Shown one piece after another: positions 1 through 8,287 of a stretch of DNA of 49,936 bases (its first letter is position 1; each line of letters opens with the position of its first letter). The notes under the pieces were generated by a model. The model saw only the letters and a program-made list of their open reading frames with translations. It did not search any database and was not told the origin of the DNA. The stretch is from Geomonas silvestris (lineage in GTDB: Bacteria > Desulfobacterota > Desulfuromonadia > Geobacterales > Geobacteraceae), in assembly GCF_014193515.1 (NCBI RefSeq), contig NZ_BLXX01000023.1, forward strand, positions 1 to 49,936, in the 5' to 3' direction. The position numbers were made by a program, and so were the translations under genes.

Positions 1-57
1 GTCGGCCTCCTTGAGAATCGAGACGATCTGCGTCTCAGTGAAGCGTGACTTCTTCAT
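1..57 (-). CDS. IS3-family transposase OrfA, N-terminal fragment
   Basis: The first 19 residues read MKKSRFTETQIVSILKEAD, which is the typical beginning of IS3-family OrfA proteins, a helix-turn-helix DNA-binding subunit that works with OrfB (a DDE integrase). The ATG at 57-55 is preceded by a good AGGAGG site. The gene runs off the left window end. It is identical to the fragment at 49880-49936. Family assignment rests on the N-terminus only. Confidence 0.75.
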   Translation of the reverse strand, partial: MKKSRFTETQIVSILKEAD

Positions 58-130
58 GTAAAACCTCCTGGCGTTAAATAATGCCAGAAAGCTCTACTTT
101 TCAAGTGTCTATCTTCTGGGGGAGCTTACG
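1..130 (-). mobile_element. Start of an IS3-like insertion sequence (partial, cut by window end)
   Basis: These bases are the exact reverse complement of 49807-49936 at the other end of the window. They hold one IS end (near 127-130), a ribosome binding site and the first 19 codons of a transposase. The two copies diverge right after base 130, so the IS boundary lies there or up to a few bases inside. The rest of the element is outside the window. The symmetric cut suggests that the sequence was assembled as a contig bounded by a repeated IS. Confidence 0.8.
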
Positions 131-310
131 AAATGTTTAACCACGCGCCCCTCCATTTCAATAGATATTGACACATCCATACCCGCGTAAGCCATATCCC
201 CCGTGACCTATACCACCTCATATTAGAACTTTCAAGACATATGTTTTCTAATTTGATTGCGTAGTGAACACCTACCCATAGTTGTAATCTCCCGATAAGG
301 AGACATTGCT

Positions 311-655
311 ATGGAACCAGGCATTACATCGAGGGATATTGGTCTAAAGATTAAGGCTTTAAGGCAGAAAGCAGGGTTATCCCAGGAGAAGCTTGCAGAG
401 ATGGTAGGCGTTACATTCCAGCAGGTTCAGAAGTATGAGAATGGGCAGACGACCCTTAACGTGACCAAGCTCCAGCTGATAGCTCAAGCCCTTAAGGTGT
501 CGGTGATAGAGTTCTTCACAGCAGCACCTATCCAAGGCGCTAGGCTTACTGTTGAAGAGGATCGTCTTCTACAGGCATTCAGGAAGGTTAAGAGCGGTGA
601 GCTGAGGGAGTGCATTCTGACGCTAGTGGACAATACAAATAGGAGAGCAAGGTAG
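311..655 (+). CDS. XRE-family helix-turn-helix regulator
   Basis: This 114-residue protein is a Cro/CI-type DNA-binding regulator. Residues 8-66 form the HTH_XRE domain, with IKALRQKAGLSQEKLAEMVG giving helices 1-2 and FQQVQKYENGQTTL the recognition helix region. The C-terminal 45 residues are a short unclassified tail. The start follows AAGGAG with an 8-base gap. A weak sigma-70-like pair, TTGATT (253-258) and CATAGT (277-282), sits upstream. It is the only plus-strand gene at the left of the element and is convergent with the deaminase/restriction operon. It could control an element operon; its target cannot be told from the sequence. Confidence 0.85.
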   Translation: MEPGITSRDIGLKIKALRQKAGLSQEKLAEMVGVTFQQVQKYENGQTTLNVTKLQLIAQALKVSVIEFFTAAPIQGARLTVEEDRLLQAFRKVKSGELRECILTLVDNTNRRAR

Positions 656-855
656 CTCCGTGTTGTAAATACTGCCATGATGCAGTTAAAACCATGGTTC
701 TATTGGACCCACCGGGATTCCGGTTATGACAACTTTGGGTTCAAATAGTCAATCTGGCGACTCGGATGCTATAGAAGTTTTAAATCCATTAAGGGGATGA
801 CTGGATTCCACATCACACTCCGCAACGGGATATCATGATAATTAAATTAATGCTA
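656..855. other. Intergenic region between convergent genes
   Basis: This 200-base AT-rich gap lies between the ends of the regulator (plus strand) and the cytidine deaminase (minus strand). I see no gene and no clear intrinsic terminator in it. Confidence 0.5.
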
Positions 856-1248
856 TTACTCGGGATAGAATGGCATTAATTCGTGAGCTGTGTGTATAAT
901 AATCTCAGCATCTTTGTTAGTATGATAACCGATGTAGCACTTAGGACCAGCGAATTGTATTATCCAATCTAAACAACTTCCACAAGGAGTAAACCTTTTT
1001 CGATTAGCCGCAACTACTATGGCTACAAATGACTTGTAACCATTATTAACCATATTAGTTATTGCGTTAACCTCAGCATGTACATCTTGCACCCTGTACC
1101 TATGCTCGACATTACAGCCTGTAAAAATACTACCGTCTGCCGTAATCAAGGCTGCACCGACAGTCGTATTACCAATAACATATGCATTTTCTCTTGAAGC
1201 CCACGCATGATTTGACAAGATACCCCAATCAATCGAAGAAATTTCCAT
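856..1248 (-). CDS. Cytidine deaminase-like protein
   Basis: The 130-residue protein has the zinc-dependent cytidine deaminase signature. GCNVEH at 44-49 matches the substrate-binding segment, HAE at 57-59 supplies a zinc ligand and the catalytic glutamate, and PCGSC at 88-92 gives the two cysteine ligands. Length fits the small homotetrameric CDA family. The known reaction is hydrolytic deamination of cytidine or deoxycytidine to the uridine form. It is the last gene of the minus-strand operon that begins with the DNA methylase and lies 12 bases after the dUTPase-fold gene. On a mobile element, next to a restriction system, a role in altering nucleotide pools during phage infection is possible but is inference; simple salvage is the alternative. 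Confidence 0.85.
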   Translation of the reverse strand: MEISSIDWGILSNHAWASRENAYVIGNTTVGAALITADGSIFTGCNVEHRYRVQDVHAEVNAITNMVNNGYKSFVAIVVAANRKRFTPCGSCLDWIIQFAGPKCYIGYHTNKDAEIIIHTAHELMPFYPE

Positions 1249-1260
1249 ACTAAGTAGTTC

Positions 1261-2094
1261 CTATCTTTTAGGTTTTAATACTTTCTTTTCAAGTTCGATA
1301 ATTCTAGACTCATAGTTCTGTTTTGTTTCAAGTGTTTCTATCTTTGACTTGAGCTGTGATATTTCTCGTTCCCAAGGTTTATTGATATATACCTGAACTG
1401 CACCCGCGATTACAGCAAGAGCCGCGGCTAAAGCAGGCACACCTATCTGCCAAAGCTTAGTGTCATTGATTTCTGCCTTTGCAATCGCCTGTGCACGTTT
1501 TGATACATCTACAAAATCCTTTGCAAGCTTAGGAAAATAGTTGGCTACCACCGTCGGAATCTGTATTTGCACACTACCGTTGTTTACTGTCGTGAAATGC
1601 TCGTTTCCAAATGGTGCCACCCTATTCCCGAGCTTGAAGAATATCATCGAGCAAACTATGTCTTTACCTCTGAAAGTGAACGATTCTTTTCCCATATTAA
1701 TTGCAGTAAAATGTAAATGTCCAGAATAGCCGGGATCGACATGTCCCATATTAGTTATCAGAACTGCCTTTAATGCAAGGCGTGAGGGAGAAAAGCAAAT
1801 ACCACCGATATCATCTGGCAATGTTATTTTCTCTTTTGTCCTTATCATGATAGTATGGCCAGTATCGAGTACATGCTCATCTAGTTTAGGGTTATACGAA
1901 CCACCCAACTCATTAGGTTGAGTTTCTGGCACATATATCTTCCCAACACGAAGGTCTATTGAACATTGTTGAAATGGACTATTCCATGCATAGCACTGCC
2001 CTGCCCATTGCGCAAAAAATCCATCCGAATCTTCAATTATCAGCTCATTTGCGTTAAATAAAGCAATAAGCTCATCCCTAGACAGTACGTTCAT
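1261..2094 (-). CDS. dCTP deaminase/dUTPase-fold protein with membrane anchor and coiled coil
   Basis: I place the start at the ATG at 2094, which has AGGGGG just upstream; a TTG at 2130 is possible. The 277-residue product has a trimeric dCTP deaminase/dUTPase-like core at about 45-165: SIDLRVG at 45-51, FSPSRLAL at 101-108 and VDPGYSGHLHF at 119-129. Aligned by eye with E. coli Dcd (VLEFYN), the catalytic glutamate is replaced by Thr130, so deaminase activity is doubtful. Residues 216-237 form one hydrophobic membrane helix and 240-273 a charged coiled coil, neither of which is part of normal Dcd. It follows the endonuclease gene after about 36 bases. It may act as a nucleotide sensor or a membrane effector (inference). 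Confidence 0.7.
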   Translation of the reverse strand: MNVLSRDELIALFNANELIIEDSDGFFAQWAGQCYAWNSPFQQCSIDLRVGKIYVPETQPNELGGSYNPKLDEHVLDTGHTIMIRTKEKITLPDDIGGICFSPSRLALKAVLITNMGHVDPGYSGHLHFTAINMGKESFTFRGKDIVCSMIFFKLGNRVAPFGNEHFTTVNNGSVQIQIPTVVANYFPKLAKDFVDVSKRAQAIAKAEINDTKLWQIGVPALAAALAVIAGAVQVYINKPWEREISQLKSKIETLETKQNYESRIIELEKKVLKPKR

Positions 2095-2130
2095 CCGTCC
2101 CCCTAAAGATTCATCAAGAATAAGTTGCAA

Positions 2131-3003
2131 CTAAATAGCAAGGTCAAAAGGGATATCACTAATATCACGCAATCTACGACCTTGTATTAGCAGTTGAAGC
2201 ATTTCATATGAATCACTGTGGCTACTCGACTTAGCAGCATCAACCAACTCATATAATGCTCCATGGTAGGTGCAGTCTATATCTCCAGTACCCAATGCAA
2301 TAGAAGCTATTCGTGAAGGCAATGGCTCAAAGGTAACAGCTAGAATGCAGGGAGTACGACCTTTGCGATTCCTCACAAGATTCAATGCTTCAGTGCGAGT
2401 GTTCTGTGCCCGATCACTTCTCATTGTCCATTTACATGAAATACTCGCATGTAGTATTTCACAGCTTTTCTCGTAATTAGAGGACCTTAGCGGAGTGAGA
2501 GTCGCTATGCTTTCATTTTCAGAAACAACCTGCCCACCGTGCCCATTGATATCATTATCATTAACAGGTGACCTGGAAACGATAATATCTGGTGTTATCA
2601 GGTAGTCACCACCAAGAGCTGCCTTTAGCTCTGTGTGGGTGTCAAGCACACTCTTCAACTCGGCCAAGTGTTCATACTGATGGAAAGAAGCTATACCAAT
2701 ACGCGACTGACTTGTTGAGAAAGACCATTCTCCAGGTCTAATATGTTGTATTAGCTTGAACGATTCATCTAAAAACTCTTTTGTATAACGAGTGAACAGC
2801 GACCCCGCTAGCTGTCCTGAAGGCGGGTTGCCACATATTGGCTGGCATATTCTATCTGCCATACCTCGGGCTAAATCAACACTTGCCTTGCTACTGTTGT
2901 CTGCATTAGAAAATATGACTGTCCCGCCTCGATGTCCAAAGATGTCACAACAAATCTTACGATGATACTCTGTACGAAGGCCCTTAAGCAATGAAGCTGT
3001 CAT
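2131..3003 (-). CDS. Type II restriction endonuclease, NgoMIV family
   Basis: The 290-residue protein resembles R.NgoMIV over its whole length as I recall that sequence. Shared blocks include ADNSSKASVDLARGMAD near 34-50, LQHIRPGEW-like text near 85-93, TPDIIVSR, and ASISCKWTMRSDRAQNTR at 186-203. The catalytic triad of NgoMIV (D140, K187, E201) maps to Asp139, Lys191 and Glu205. The base-contacting RSDR motif is intact at 195-198. The predicted target is therefore a CCGG-core site, most likely GCCGGC, cut as a tetramer with Mg2+. The gene overlaps vsr by 4 bases, indicating one operon with the methylase. All key residues are present, so it looks active. Confidence 0.9.
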   Translation of the reverse strand: MTASLLKGLRTEYHRKICCDIFGHRGGTVIFSNADNSSKASVDLARGMADRICQPICGNPPSGQLAGSLFTRYTKEFLDESFKLIQHIRPGEWSFSTSQSRIGIASFHQYEHLAELKSVLDTHTELKAALGGDYLITPDIIVSRSPVNDNDINGHGGQVVSENESIATLTPLRSSNYEKSCEILHASISCKWTMRSDRAQNTRTEALNLVRNRKGRTPCILAVTFEPLPSRIASIALGTGDIDCTYHGALYELVDAAKSSSHSDSYEMLQLLIQGRRLRDISDIPFDLAI

Positions 3004-3419
3004 CTTTCCTCCGACCTCATGAATCCATCTATCTTCCTGGCAAGTCCTGACTTGTCACGCATCTCGCATTGCCAGATTACAAGTACCTGCCAACCTAACT
3101 GCTTCAATGATGTCGCAACCTGGTGATCACGTAGAACATTTTTGGATATCTTGTCGTCCCAAAACTGACTATTGGTTGATGGTCTTTTGGATCTTGTACA
3201 AACTTCATGGCCATGCCAAAAACAGCCATGAACGAATATGATTCGTTTATGCCTCCGTAATACAATATCAGGTTTTCCAGGTAGCGTTTTGTCGTGAAGG
3301 CGAAACCTGAAACCCATTGAATGCAGAAGCTTCCTTACAGCTATTTCCGGCTTTGTGTTGCTTCCCTTGATTCGAGACATGATGGTGCTACGTCTTTCTT
3401 TCGAGAAGATGTCTGACAC
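3000..3419 (-). CDS. vsr: Very short patch repair endonuclease (Vsr)
   Basis: The 139-residue protein matches Vsr, which nicks DNA 5' of T in T:G mismatches that arise when 5-methylcytosine deaminates, starting repair. The N-terminus SKERRSTIMSRIKGSNTKPE is typical, followed by LPGKPDIVL with the catalytic aspartate and FVHGCFWHGHEVC with histidine and zinc-site cysteine residues. Length is standard. The gene overlaps the 3' end of the m5C methylase by 79 bases in another frame, a usual arrangement for methylase-Vsr pairs. It protects the methylated sites of this restriction system from C-to-T loss. Confidence 0.95.
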   Translation of the reverse strand: MSDIFSKERRSTIMSRIKGSNTKPEIAVRKLLHSMGFRFRLHDKTLPGKPDIVLRRHKRIIFVHGCFWHGHEVCTRSKRPSTNSQFWDDKISKNVLRDHQVATSLKQLGWQVLVIWQCEMRDKSGLARKIDGFMRSEER

Positions 3420-4618
3420 TCAATATCCCTTTTAGATAGAAGAAGTGCGAATACAGAATCTGCAACGCGAGCAGCCAGTTCACACGGTACTGCATTTCCG
3501 ATTTGCCTTGCTATTTCAACTTTGCTACCAGTAAAGACAAACTTATCAGGAAACGATTGTATCCTAGCCGCCTCTCTATGGGTGATTGGCCTATGCTGCT
3601 CAGGGTGTAAGTATCTTCCTTTCTCAGGTTTGTAGAACTCTGTCCTGATAGTCACAGAAGGCTTATCCCACCATAACCTTCCAAAAAGGTCTGTGCCTCC
3701 TGTCTTTTTACGTATCCAGCAATCAGGGGTTAGTTCTGGTGCCAGCCTTTGTAAATCAAAACGATTCATTCCTTCCTTAGGTATAGCCATATAACGTTTC
3801 AAGCTTTTTGCTGTAGGCATTCTACCAAAGTGCAGATCTAAAGGGGCCTTCTCCTTACGGATCTCAGTTCCCTTAGGTTGCGGAAGGTCGGCTATGGCAT
3901 CCCTAACGGTCTTATATGGTTTTGCATCGTCAATATAGGGAACATCCTTCTCTAAAAATCTGCGTCGCACACCATTTTCTGGAGCAATATGGGTTCTTTT
4001 CGGAGGGAATACTTCCGATGGGTCTGCAAACTTACAACCGACGATAAAGGCACGCCATCGTAGCTGTGCAACTCCATAATCGGCAGCACACAGCTTGGCA
4101 CTCGCTAACTTGAACCCCATTGATTGAGCGACACCATAGATCTCACCGCACTCGAATGAACTTAGCAGCTCAGGTACATTCTCCATTACAAATACACTTG
4201 CGCCAGACCGCTTGACTACTTCCATAAACGGTCGCCACAGTTGCTTTCGTGGGTCTCCATCCTTGAACTTATTTAGCAGGCTAAATCCTTGGCACGGAGG
4301 CCCCCCGATTACAAGATCAGCTTTAGGTACTTTTGTTTTTGGGTCCTCTAATATATCAACGATGTCGCCTACATTACAGTGCTTACCGAAGTTCATGTTA
4401 TAGGTATTTGCTGCATACTCATTAAAATCATTAGCCCAGACCACTTCAAAGTTATGCCCCAAGAAAGGAGAGAACCCTAGAGACATGCCTCCAGCGCCAG
4501 CAAACAGATCAATAACTTTGGGACCGAACTTGTACTCTTTAAGTACTCCAGATATCCGTTTTCGGTAGATTTCTTCTTCAGTGACTCGCATTTTATCGTC
4601 TTGTCCCTTAGCAGGCAT
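3341..4618 (-). CDS. DNA (cytosine-5-)-methyltransferase
   Basis: This 425-residue enzyme transfers a methyl group from S-adenosylmethionine to carbon 5 of cytosine. The family motifs are in order: motif I DLFAGAGG (37-44), motif IV GPPCQGFS (106-113, catalytic Cys109), motif VI ENVPE (146-150), motif VIII QLRWRAFIVG (185-194) and motif X RQIGNAVP near 378. The target recognition region lies between VIII and X. Next to an NgoMIV-type endonuclease it should modify the same site, likely GCCGGC. It is the first gene of the operon. The ATG at 4618 lacks a clear ribosome binding site; the ATG at 4591 is an alternative start. Confidence 0.95.
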   Translation of the reverse strand: MPAKGQDDKMRVTEEEIYRKRISGVLKEYKFGPKVIDLFAGAGGMSLGFSPFLGHNFEVVWANDFNEYAANTYNMNFGKHCNVGDIVDILEDPKTKVPKADLVIGGPPCQGFSLLNKFKDGDPRKQLWRPFMEVVKRSGASVFVMENVPELLSSFECGEIYGVAQSMGFKLASAKLCAADYGVAQLRWRAFIVGCKFADPSEVFPPKRTHIAPENGVRRRFLEKDVPYIDDAKPYKTVRDAIADLPQPKGTEIRKEKAPLDLHFGRMPTAKSLKRYMAIPKEGMNRFDLQRLAPELTPDCWIRKKTGGTDLFGRLWWDKPSVTIRTEFYKPEKGRYLHPEQHRPITHREAARIQSFPDKFVFTGSKVEIARQIGNAVPCELAARVADSVFALLLSKRDIECQTSSRKKDVAPSCLESREATQSRK

Positions 4619-4966
4619 TTACATTTAAGACCCGGAAAATAGGGCCTTCTAGCTTGGCAGTTATCCGTCCACCAATACCACATCAAGGCCCTTAAATCAA
4701 CAAGACCCTGCCCCCCCTAGAACCTAGCCGGGATAGCGGATAGCCTACAAGGGTCCAATGCCTGTAGATTAATATTAGAAGGTTTCTTCCTAGAGTTAAA
4801 AGCAGCTTCGCACGGGTTCCAGACATACGTAGTGGACAGCGAATGTCCAGCTTCCATATTTGACCTGCAAGCCGTCTTTATCAGCCTAAGCCAGCCAACT
4901 AGACCTTGAAATAAATAGCAAAACAAGTATATTGCATGTCATTTCATTCCCAACGGAGGATGCACG
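4619..4966. other. Divergent control region between methylase and parB-like genes
   Basis: No convincing gene lies here; short open frames have no ribosome binding sites or recognisable motifs. The region must hold the promoters for the minus-strand restriction operon and the plus-strand ParB gene. Confidence 0.5.
4906..4933 (+). promoter_or_regulatory. Sigma-70-like promoter of the parB-like gene
   Basis: TTGAAA at 4906-4911 and TATATT at 4928-4933 are separated by 16 bases. They lie about 34 bases upstream of the ParB-like start codon and its GGAGG site. Confidence 0.45.
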
Positions 4967-5749
4967 ATGACAGCCGAGACCAAAGAAACAACTAAAGCCT
5001 ACAAGAAAGGTAAGATACACGATATTAGCCTTGACCTGCTACACCGGGACGTTCACCAGCCTCGCAAGCACTTCGACCAGGACGAGCATGAAGCCCTCAA
5101 GAAGTCGATTGCTGACAAGGGTCTGCTCTATCCCGTCCTCTTCCGAGTAGACGAGAACGACAACCTTATCCTTGTATCTGGAGAGAGAAGGCTTAAAGCG
5201 TGTAGGGACTTAGGCAAAGAGACCATCTCCGCTATGAGGGTTGATAGCGACCGTTACGATGAGATCGCCTTGATCGACAACATCCAGCGAGTAGAGCTAT
5301 CACCCATAGATGAGGCTGAGGCTGTCAACAACCTCAAGGTCAAGTATGGTCATAGCCAGGAGCAGCTTGGTAACTTAGTAGGGAAAGCACAGAATACAGT
5401 CTCCGACATCTTGGCCCTGATGAAGCTATCAGACGAGATTAGAGAGGATGCTAGATGCAGGAAGGAACTAAGCCGAGGAGCTTTGTTGATGGTTGCTAGG
5501 ATCAATAGGGCTACGTCTCAGAAGAAGGCTTATGATGCTCTTATAGCCTCCCTTGGTATGCCGAGGAAGGAGATCAAGAGACCTAGGCTTACTATCACTA
5601 AGAAGGCTATTACCTCTACCGATAACACCCTCAAGTGTATCAAGAGCATAGACCTTCAAGCCCTTGGTGATGATAGGGATGTAGTGGTTTCCAAGCTACA
5701 AGAATTAATGCAGGAGATTCAAAATAAGCTAAGCAGTATAGAGGGTTAG
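4967..5749 (+). CDS. ParB/RepB/Spo0J-family protein (orphan)
   Basis: The 260-residue protein carries an N-terminal ParB nuclease/CTP-switch-type domain at about 15-110, including VHQPRKHF and the box GERRLKA, followed by NIQRVELSPIDEAEA and a helix-turn-helix region (SQEQLGNLVGKAQNTVSDIL, about 130-150). ParB proteins bind parS-like sites and, with a ParA ATPase, segregate plasmids or load condensin. No parA is next to it, so it may instead act as a regulator or stabilise an episomal form of the element. It is divergent from the restriction operon. The start follows GGAGG with 7 bases. Confidence 0.88.
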   Translation: MTAETKETTKAYKKGKIHDISLDLLHRDVHQPRKHFDQDEHEALKKSIADKGLLYPVLFRVDENDNLILVSGERRLKACRDLGKETISAMRVDSDRYDEIALIDNIQRVELSPIDEAEAVNNLKVKYGHSQEQLGNLVGKAQNTVSDILALMKLSDEIREDARCRKELSRGALLMVARINRATSQKKAYDALIASLGMPRKEIKRPRLTITKKAITSTDNTLKCIKSIDLQALGDDRDVVVSKLQELMQEIQNKLSSIEG

Positions 5750-5752
5750 GCT

Positions 5753-5821
5753 GTATCGGCGTACCGATACTCTTAGGTGAGCAGATACAAGAGAAGCCCT
5801 ACTAGGTGGGTACAGTAGGGC
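5753..5821 (+). terminator. Two hairpins after the parB-like gene
   Basis: GTATCGG and CCGATAC pair across a 4-base loop (5753-5770), and GCCCTACT pairs with AGTAGGGC (5796-5821). They lie right after the ParB-like stop codon and before the convergent kinase. No T-run follows, so they may be weak terminators or protein-binding palindromes. Confidence 0.4.
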
Positions 5822-5840
5822 CTACTTGCACTCAATGCCA

Positions 5841-7742
5841 TTACTTCTCTCGAAACACATTTTTAAGCACATCTCTCAAGGTCGACAATTTGTATGGCTT
5901 TTGAATAAAGCCAGCAAGCTTCTTCCCTAAGAACTTCTGATTGACTTCGTGCTCGTTATACCCACTAGACAATATAACCTTAACATCTTTGTCAATCTGA
6001 CGAAGCTTCCTAAAGCACTGTTCTCCATCCAAATGCGGCATTATCAAATCTAACAAGACCACAGTTATATTGGGGGTGGCTTTGAATATGTCAACAGCCT
6101 CCCTGCCATCACTAGCAGTAAGCACGGAGAAGCCCAGTTCCTGCAACATCTCCTTCCCAACGCCACGAACAGTCTCTTCATCATCTACAAGCAAAACGGT
6201 GCCGCTTCCTCTCCAGCCATCATTCTCTGACACATGATTAAAGACCTCGGCTGGTTTGTTAGATGCTGGAAGAAGAATTTTAAATGTAGTCCCTTTGTCC
6301 AACTCACTGTAAACTTTGATAGCCCCTTTGTGTCCACGAATAATTCCAATGGCAGCGGCCAAACCTAGACCACGACCTGTAAACTTCGTAGTAAAGAAGG
6401 GTTCAAATATCTTTTCTAACGTCTTGTGATCCATTCCATGGCCAGTGTCAGCTACCTCCAAGTATACATACAATCCTTCCTTAATATTCTCGATCAACCA
6501 GACATCCTTTAGATAGTTAGAATCACAATCCATGCAACCAGTAGTAATTGTGATAACGCCACTCTTATTCCCAATAGCTTCAGATGCATTGAGTATTAAA
6601 TTCATTATTACTTGACGCAGTTGAGTTGCATCCCCATCGACGCTAGGTAAGCCAGAATACAGGTGCATACGAAGAACTGCCTTTTTGGAAATTGAGACTT
6701 CAAGCATGTGCGCCATATCTTCAAGCAACCTATTTAGGTTGAGCTTTTCTATAACAAACTTACCTTTTCCTGAATAAGCAAGCATTTGCTTTGCCAAATC
6801 CGCAGCTTTTAGAGCTGCTTGTTCTATCCTGCGCAGGTTGTCGATGACAGGTGACTCAGGGTTTAGCTTATGCAATGCTAAGTCAGCATTTCCTATTATC
6901 GCCATCAACACATTATTGAAATCATGAGCAATCCCACCAGCGAGCACTCCAAGGGATTCAAGCTTTTGGGTTTTTACAAGGGCATCTTGCATTTGTTTCC
7001 GTTCCGAAACATCGCGTGCAATTGCCAAGACAGAATCTTTGCCGTTGTAACTCAAATACACTGAAACCATTTCTACATATACAATGGAGCCATCTAACCG
7101 GACTAATTCTTCTTCAATCAGTGGATTGTCATTGTGCGACCAAGCATTTTCAATTCGTTTAGCTACAACGTCTTGCATATCTGACCTAACGAAATCGAGT
7201 GCTCTCCTACCATAAAGGTCTTCTGGTTTACTCGCCCCAAGCATCCTAGCGGCAGCTTGATTCAAGTAAACAAACAAGCCGTCGCAATGAATGAATATTG
7301 CTTCTGGAGAAACCTCTACTACCCGCCTGTAGCGGTCCTCACTTTCAGCAAGAGAATGTTCCGCTAGCTTTCGCTCAGTAATATCCCAAGCGTATCCAAT
7401 AACGCCCAATACCTCGCTACCATTAGTCAGTGGTGATTGGTACACATCAAACCATCTATTACCACCCTTAACAGGGTATTTTTTCTCACTATGGACTGGC
7501 GAACCAAACGTTAATACAGCATCGATCTCATGGGAAATCACATTGGCAACTTCGCTTGGCAAAAAATCATGCACAGTCTTACCTAATAATTCTTCTGGGC
7601 TATTTATCCCAAGATATTCTGCCATGCGCTTATTAGCTGCCAAATATCGGCCTTCTTTGTCTTTTATCCATACAGCAAACGGGAAGTCCTGGAGAATTGC
7701 TTTGTTTAGGTGATCACTCCAGTCCTTCAGAACCTTTTCCAT
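5841..7742 (-). CDS. Hybrid PAS-PAS sensor histidine kinase with receiver domain
   Basis: I place the start at the ATG at 7742, which has GGGAG five bases upstream, giving 633 residues. Domains in order: PAS 1 (about 10-125), PAS 2 (about 130-250), a HisKA phosphoacceptor helix with GGIAHDFNN and His273, an HATPase domain with GHGMDHKTLEKIFEPFFTTK and GRGLGLAA, and a C-terminal receiver domain with DDEE and the phosphoacceptor in LLDLIMP. There is no membrane segment, so it senses a cytoplasmic signal. No separate response regulator with an output domain is adjacent. The gene is flanked by element genes and has their lower GC, so it came with the element. Confidence 0.92.
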   Translation of the reverse strand: MEKVLKDWSDHLNKAILQDFPFAVWIKDKEGRYLAANKRMAEYLGINSPEELLGKTVHDFLPSEVANVISHEIDAVLTFGSPVHSEKKYPVKGGNRWFDVYQSPLTNGSEVLGVIGYAWDITERKLAEHSLAESEDRYRRVVEVSPEAIFIHCDGLFVYLNQAAARMLGASKPEDLYGRRALDFVRSDMQDVVAKRIENAWSHNDNPLIEEELVRLDGSIVYVEMVSVYLSYNGKDSVLAIARDVSERKQMQDALVKTQKLESLGVLAGGIAHDFNNVLMAIIGNADLALHKLNPESPVIDNLRRIEQAALKAADLAKQMLAYSGKGKFVIEKLNLNRLLEDMAHMLEVSISKKAVLRMHLYSGLPSVDGDATQLRQVIMNLILNASEAIGNKSGVITITTGCMDCDSNYLKDVWLIENIKEGLYVYLEVADTGHGMDHKTLEKIFEPFFTTKFTGRGLGLAAAIGIIRGHKGAIKVYSELDKGTTFKILLPASNKPAEVFNHVSENDGWRGSGTVLLVDDEETVRGVGKEMLQELGFSVLTASDGREAVDIFKATPNITVVLLDLIMPHLDGEQCFRKLRQIDKDVKVILSSGYNEHEVNQKFLGKKLAGFIQKPYKLSTLRDVLKNVFREK

Positions 7743-7841
7743 ATCGACTCCCAGCATTAGTGGACAACAGCAAAATCCAACCTTATTGGTTTTATTGCCA
7801 ACAGATAGAATAGGTGCGTACTTGTTCTAGAATTCAGAGCA

Positions 7842-8114
7842 TCATTTCAATCTACTTACAAGGCAATCAATTTTTGAATTCATCATTCCCATACCATCCA
7901 CATCAAACAAGAGATAGTCCTTAAATTCGAGTTGAACCGAAATTGCCCCCACAACCAAACCGAGCACATGACGTCCGCGTTCTTCTATTGGCAACCCATA
8001 GTCAATCCCCACCCAGGAAACGTCCAACCCAGCTGCTGTAGCTACAGCCCAGGTTCGCCTGATTATTGAATCAGCAACAAGCATTCTTCGAGTATTAATA
8101 TTTAAACATTTCAT
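7842..8114 (-). CDS. Hypothetical protein
   Basis: I do not recognise this family. The ATG at 8114 is preceded by GAGGAG with 7 bases, which supports this start over the upstream ATGs. The 90-residue product begins with KCLNINTRR, then WVGIDYGLPIEERGRHVLGLVVG and a stretch of alternating hydrophobic residues ending in DYLLFDVDG. It has no clear membrane helix or known motif. It lies 99 bases upstream of the histidine kinase on the same strand and might be co-transcribed with it. Confidence 0.6.
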   Translation of the reverse strand: MKCLNINTRRMLVADSIIRRTWAVATAAGLDVSWVGIDYGLPIEERGRHVLGLVVGAISVQLEFKDYLLFDVDGMGMMNSKIDCLVSRLK

Positions 8115-8287
8115 ACATTTACTCCTCAAACGCATGTGCACTATGAATCAAACGAGAGTCGAGCAAAGAAAACAATCTACAGACCTTCTTCAAACCTGCC
8201 GAATATGCATCCTCCTGTAAGTGAGCAGACCACCCATCAGCGCCCTTGCATCTGTTCCGCGTAGAGATAATTACCCTACCAGTTACA

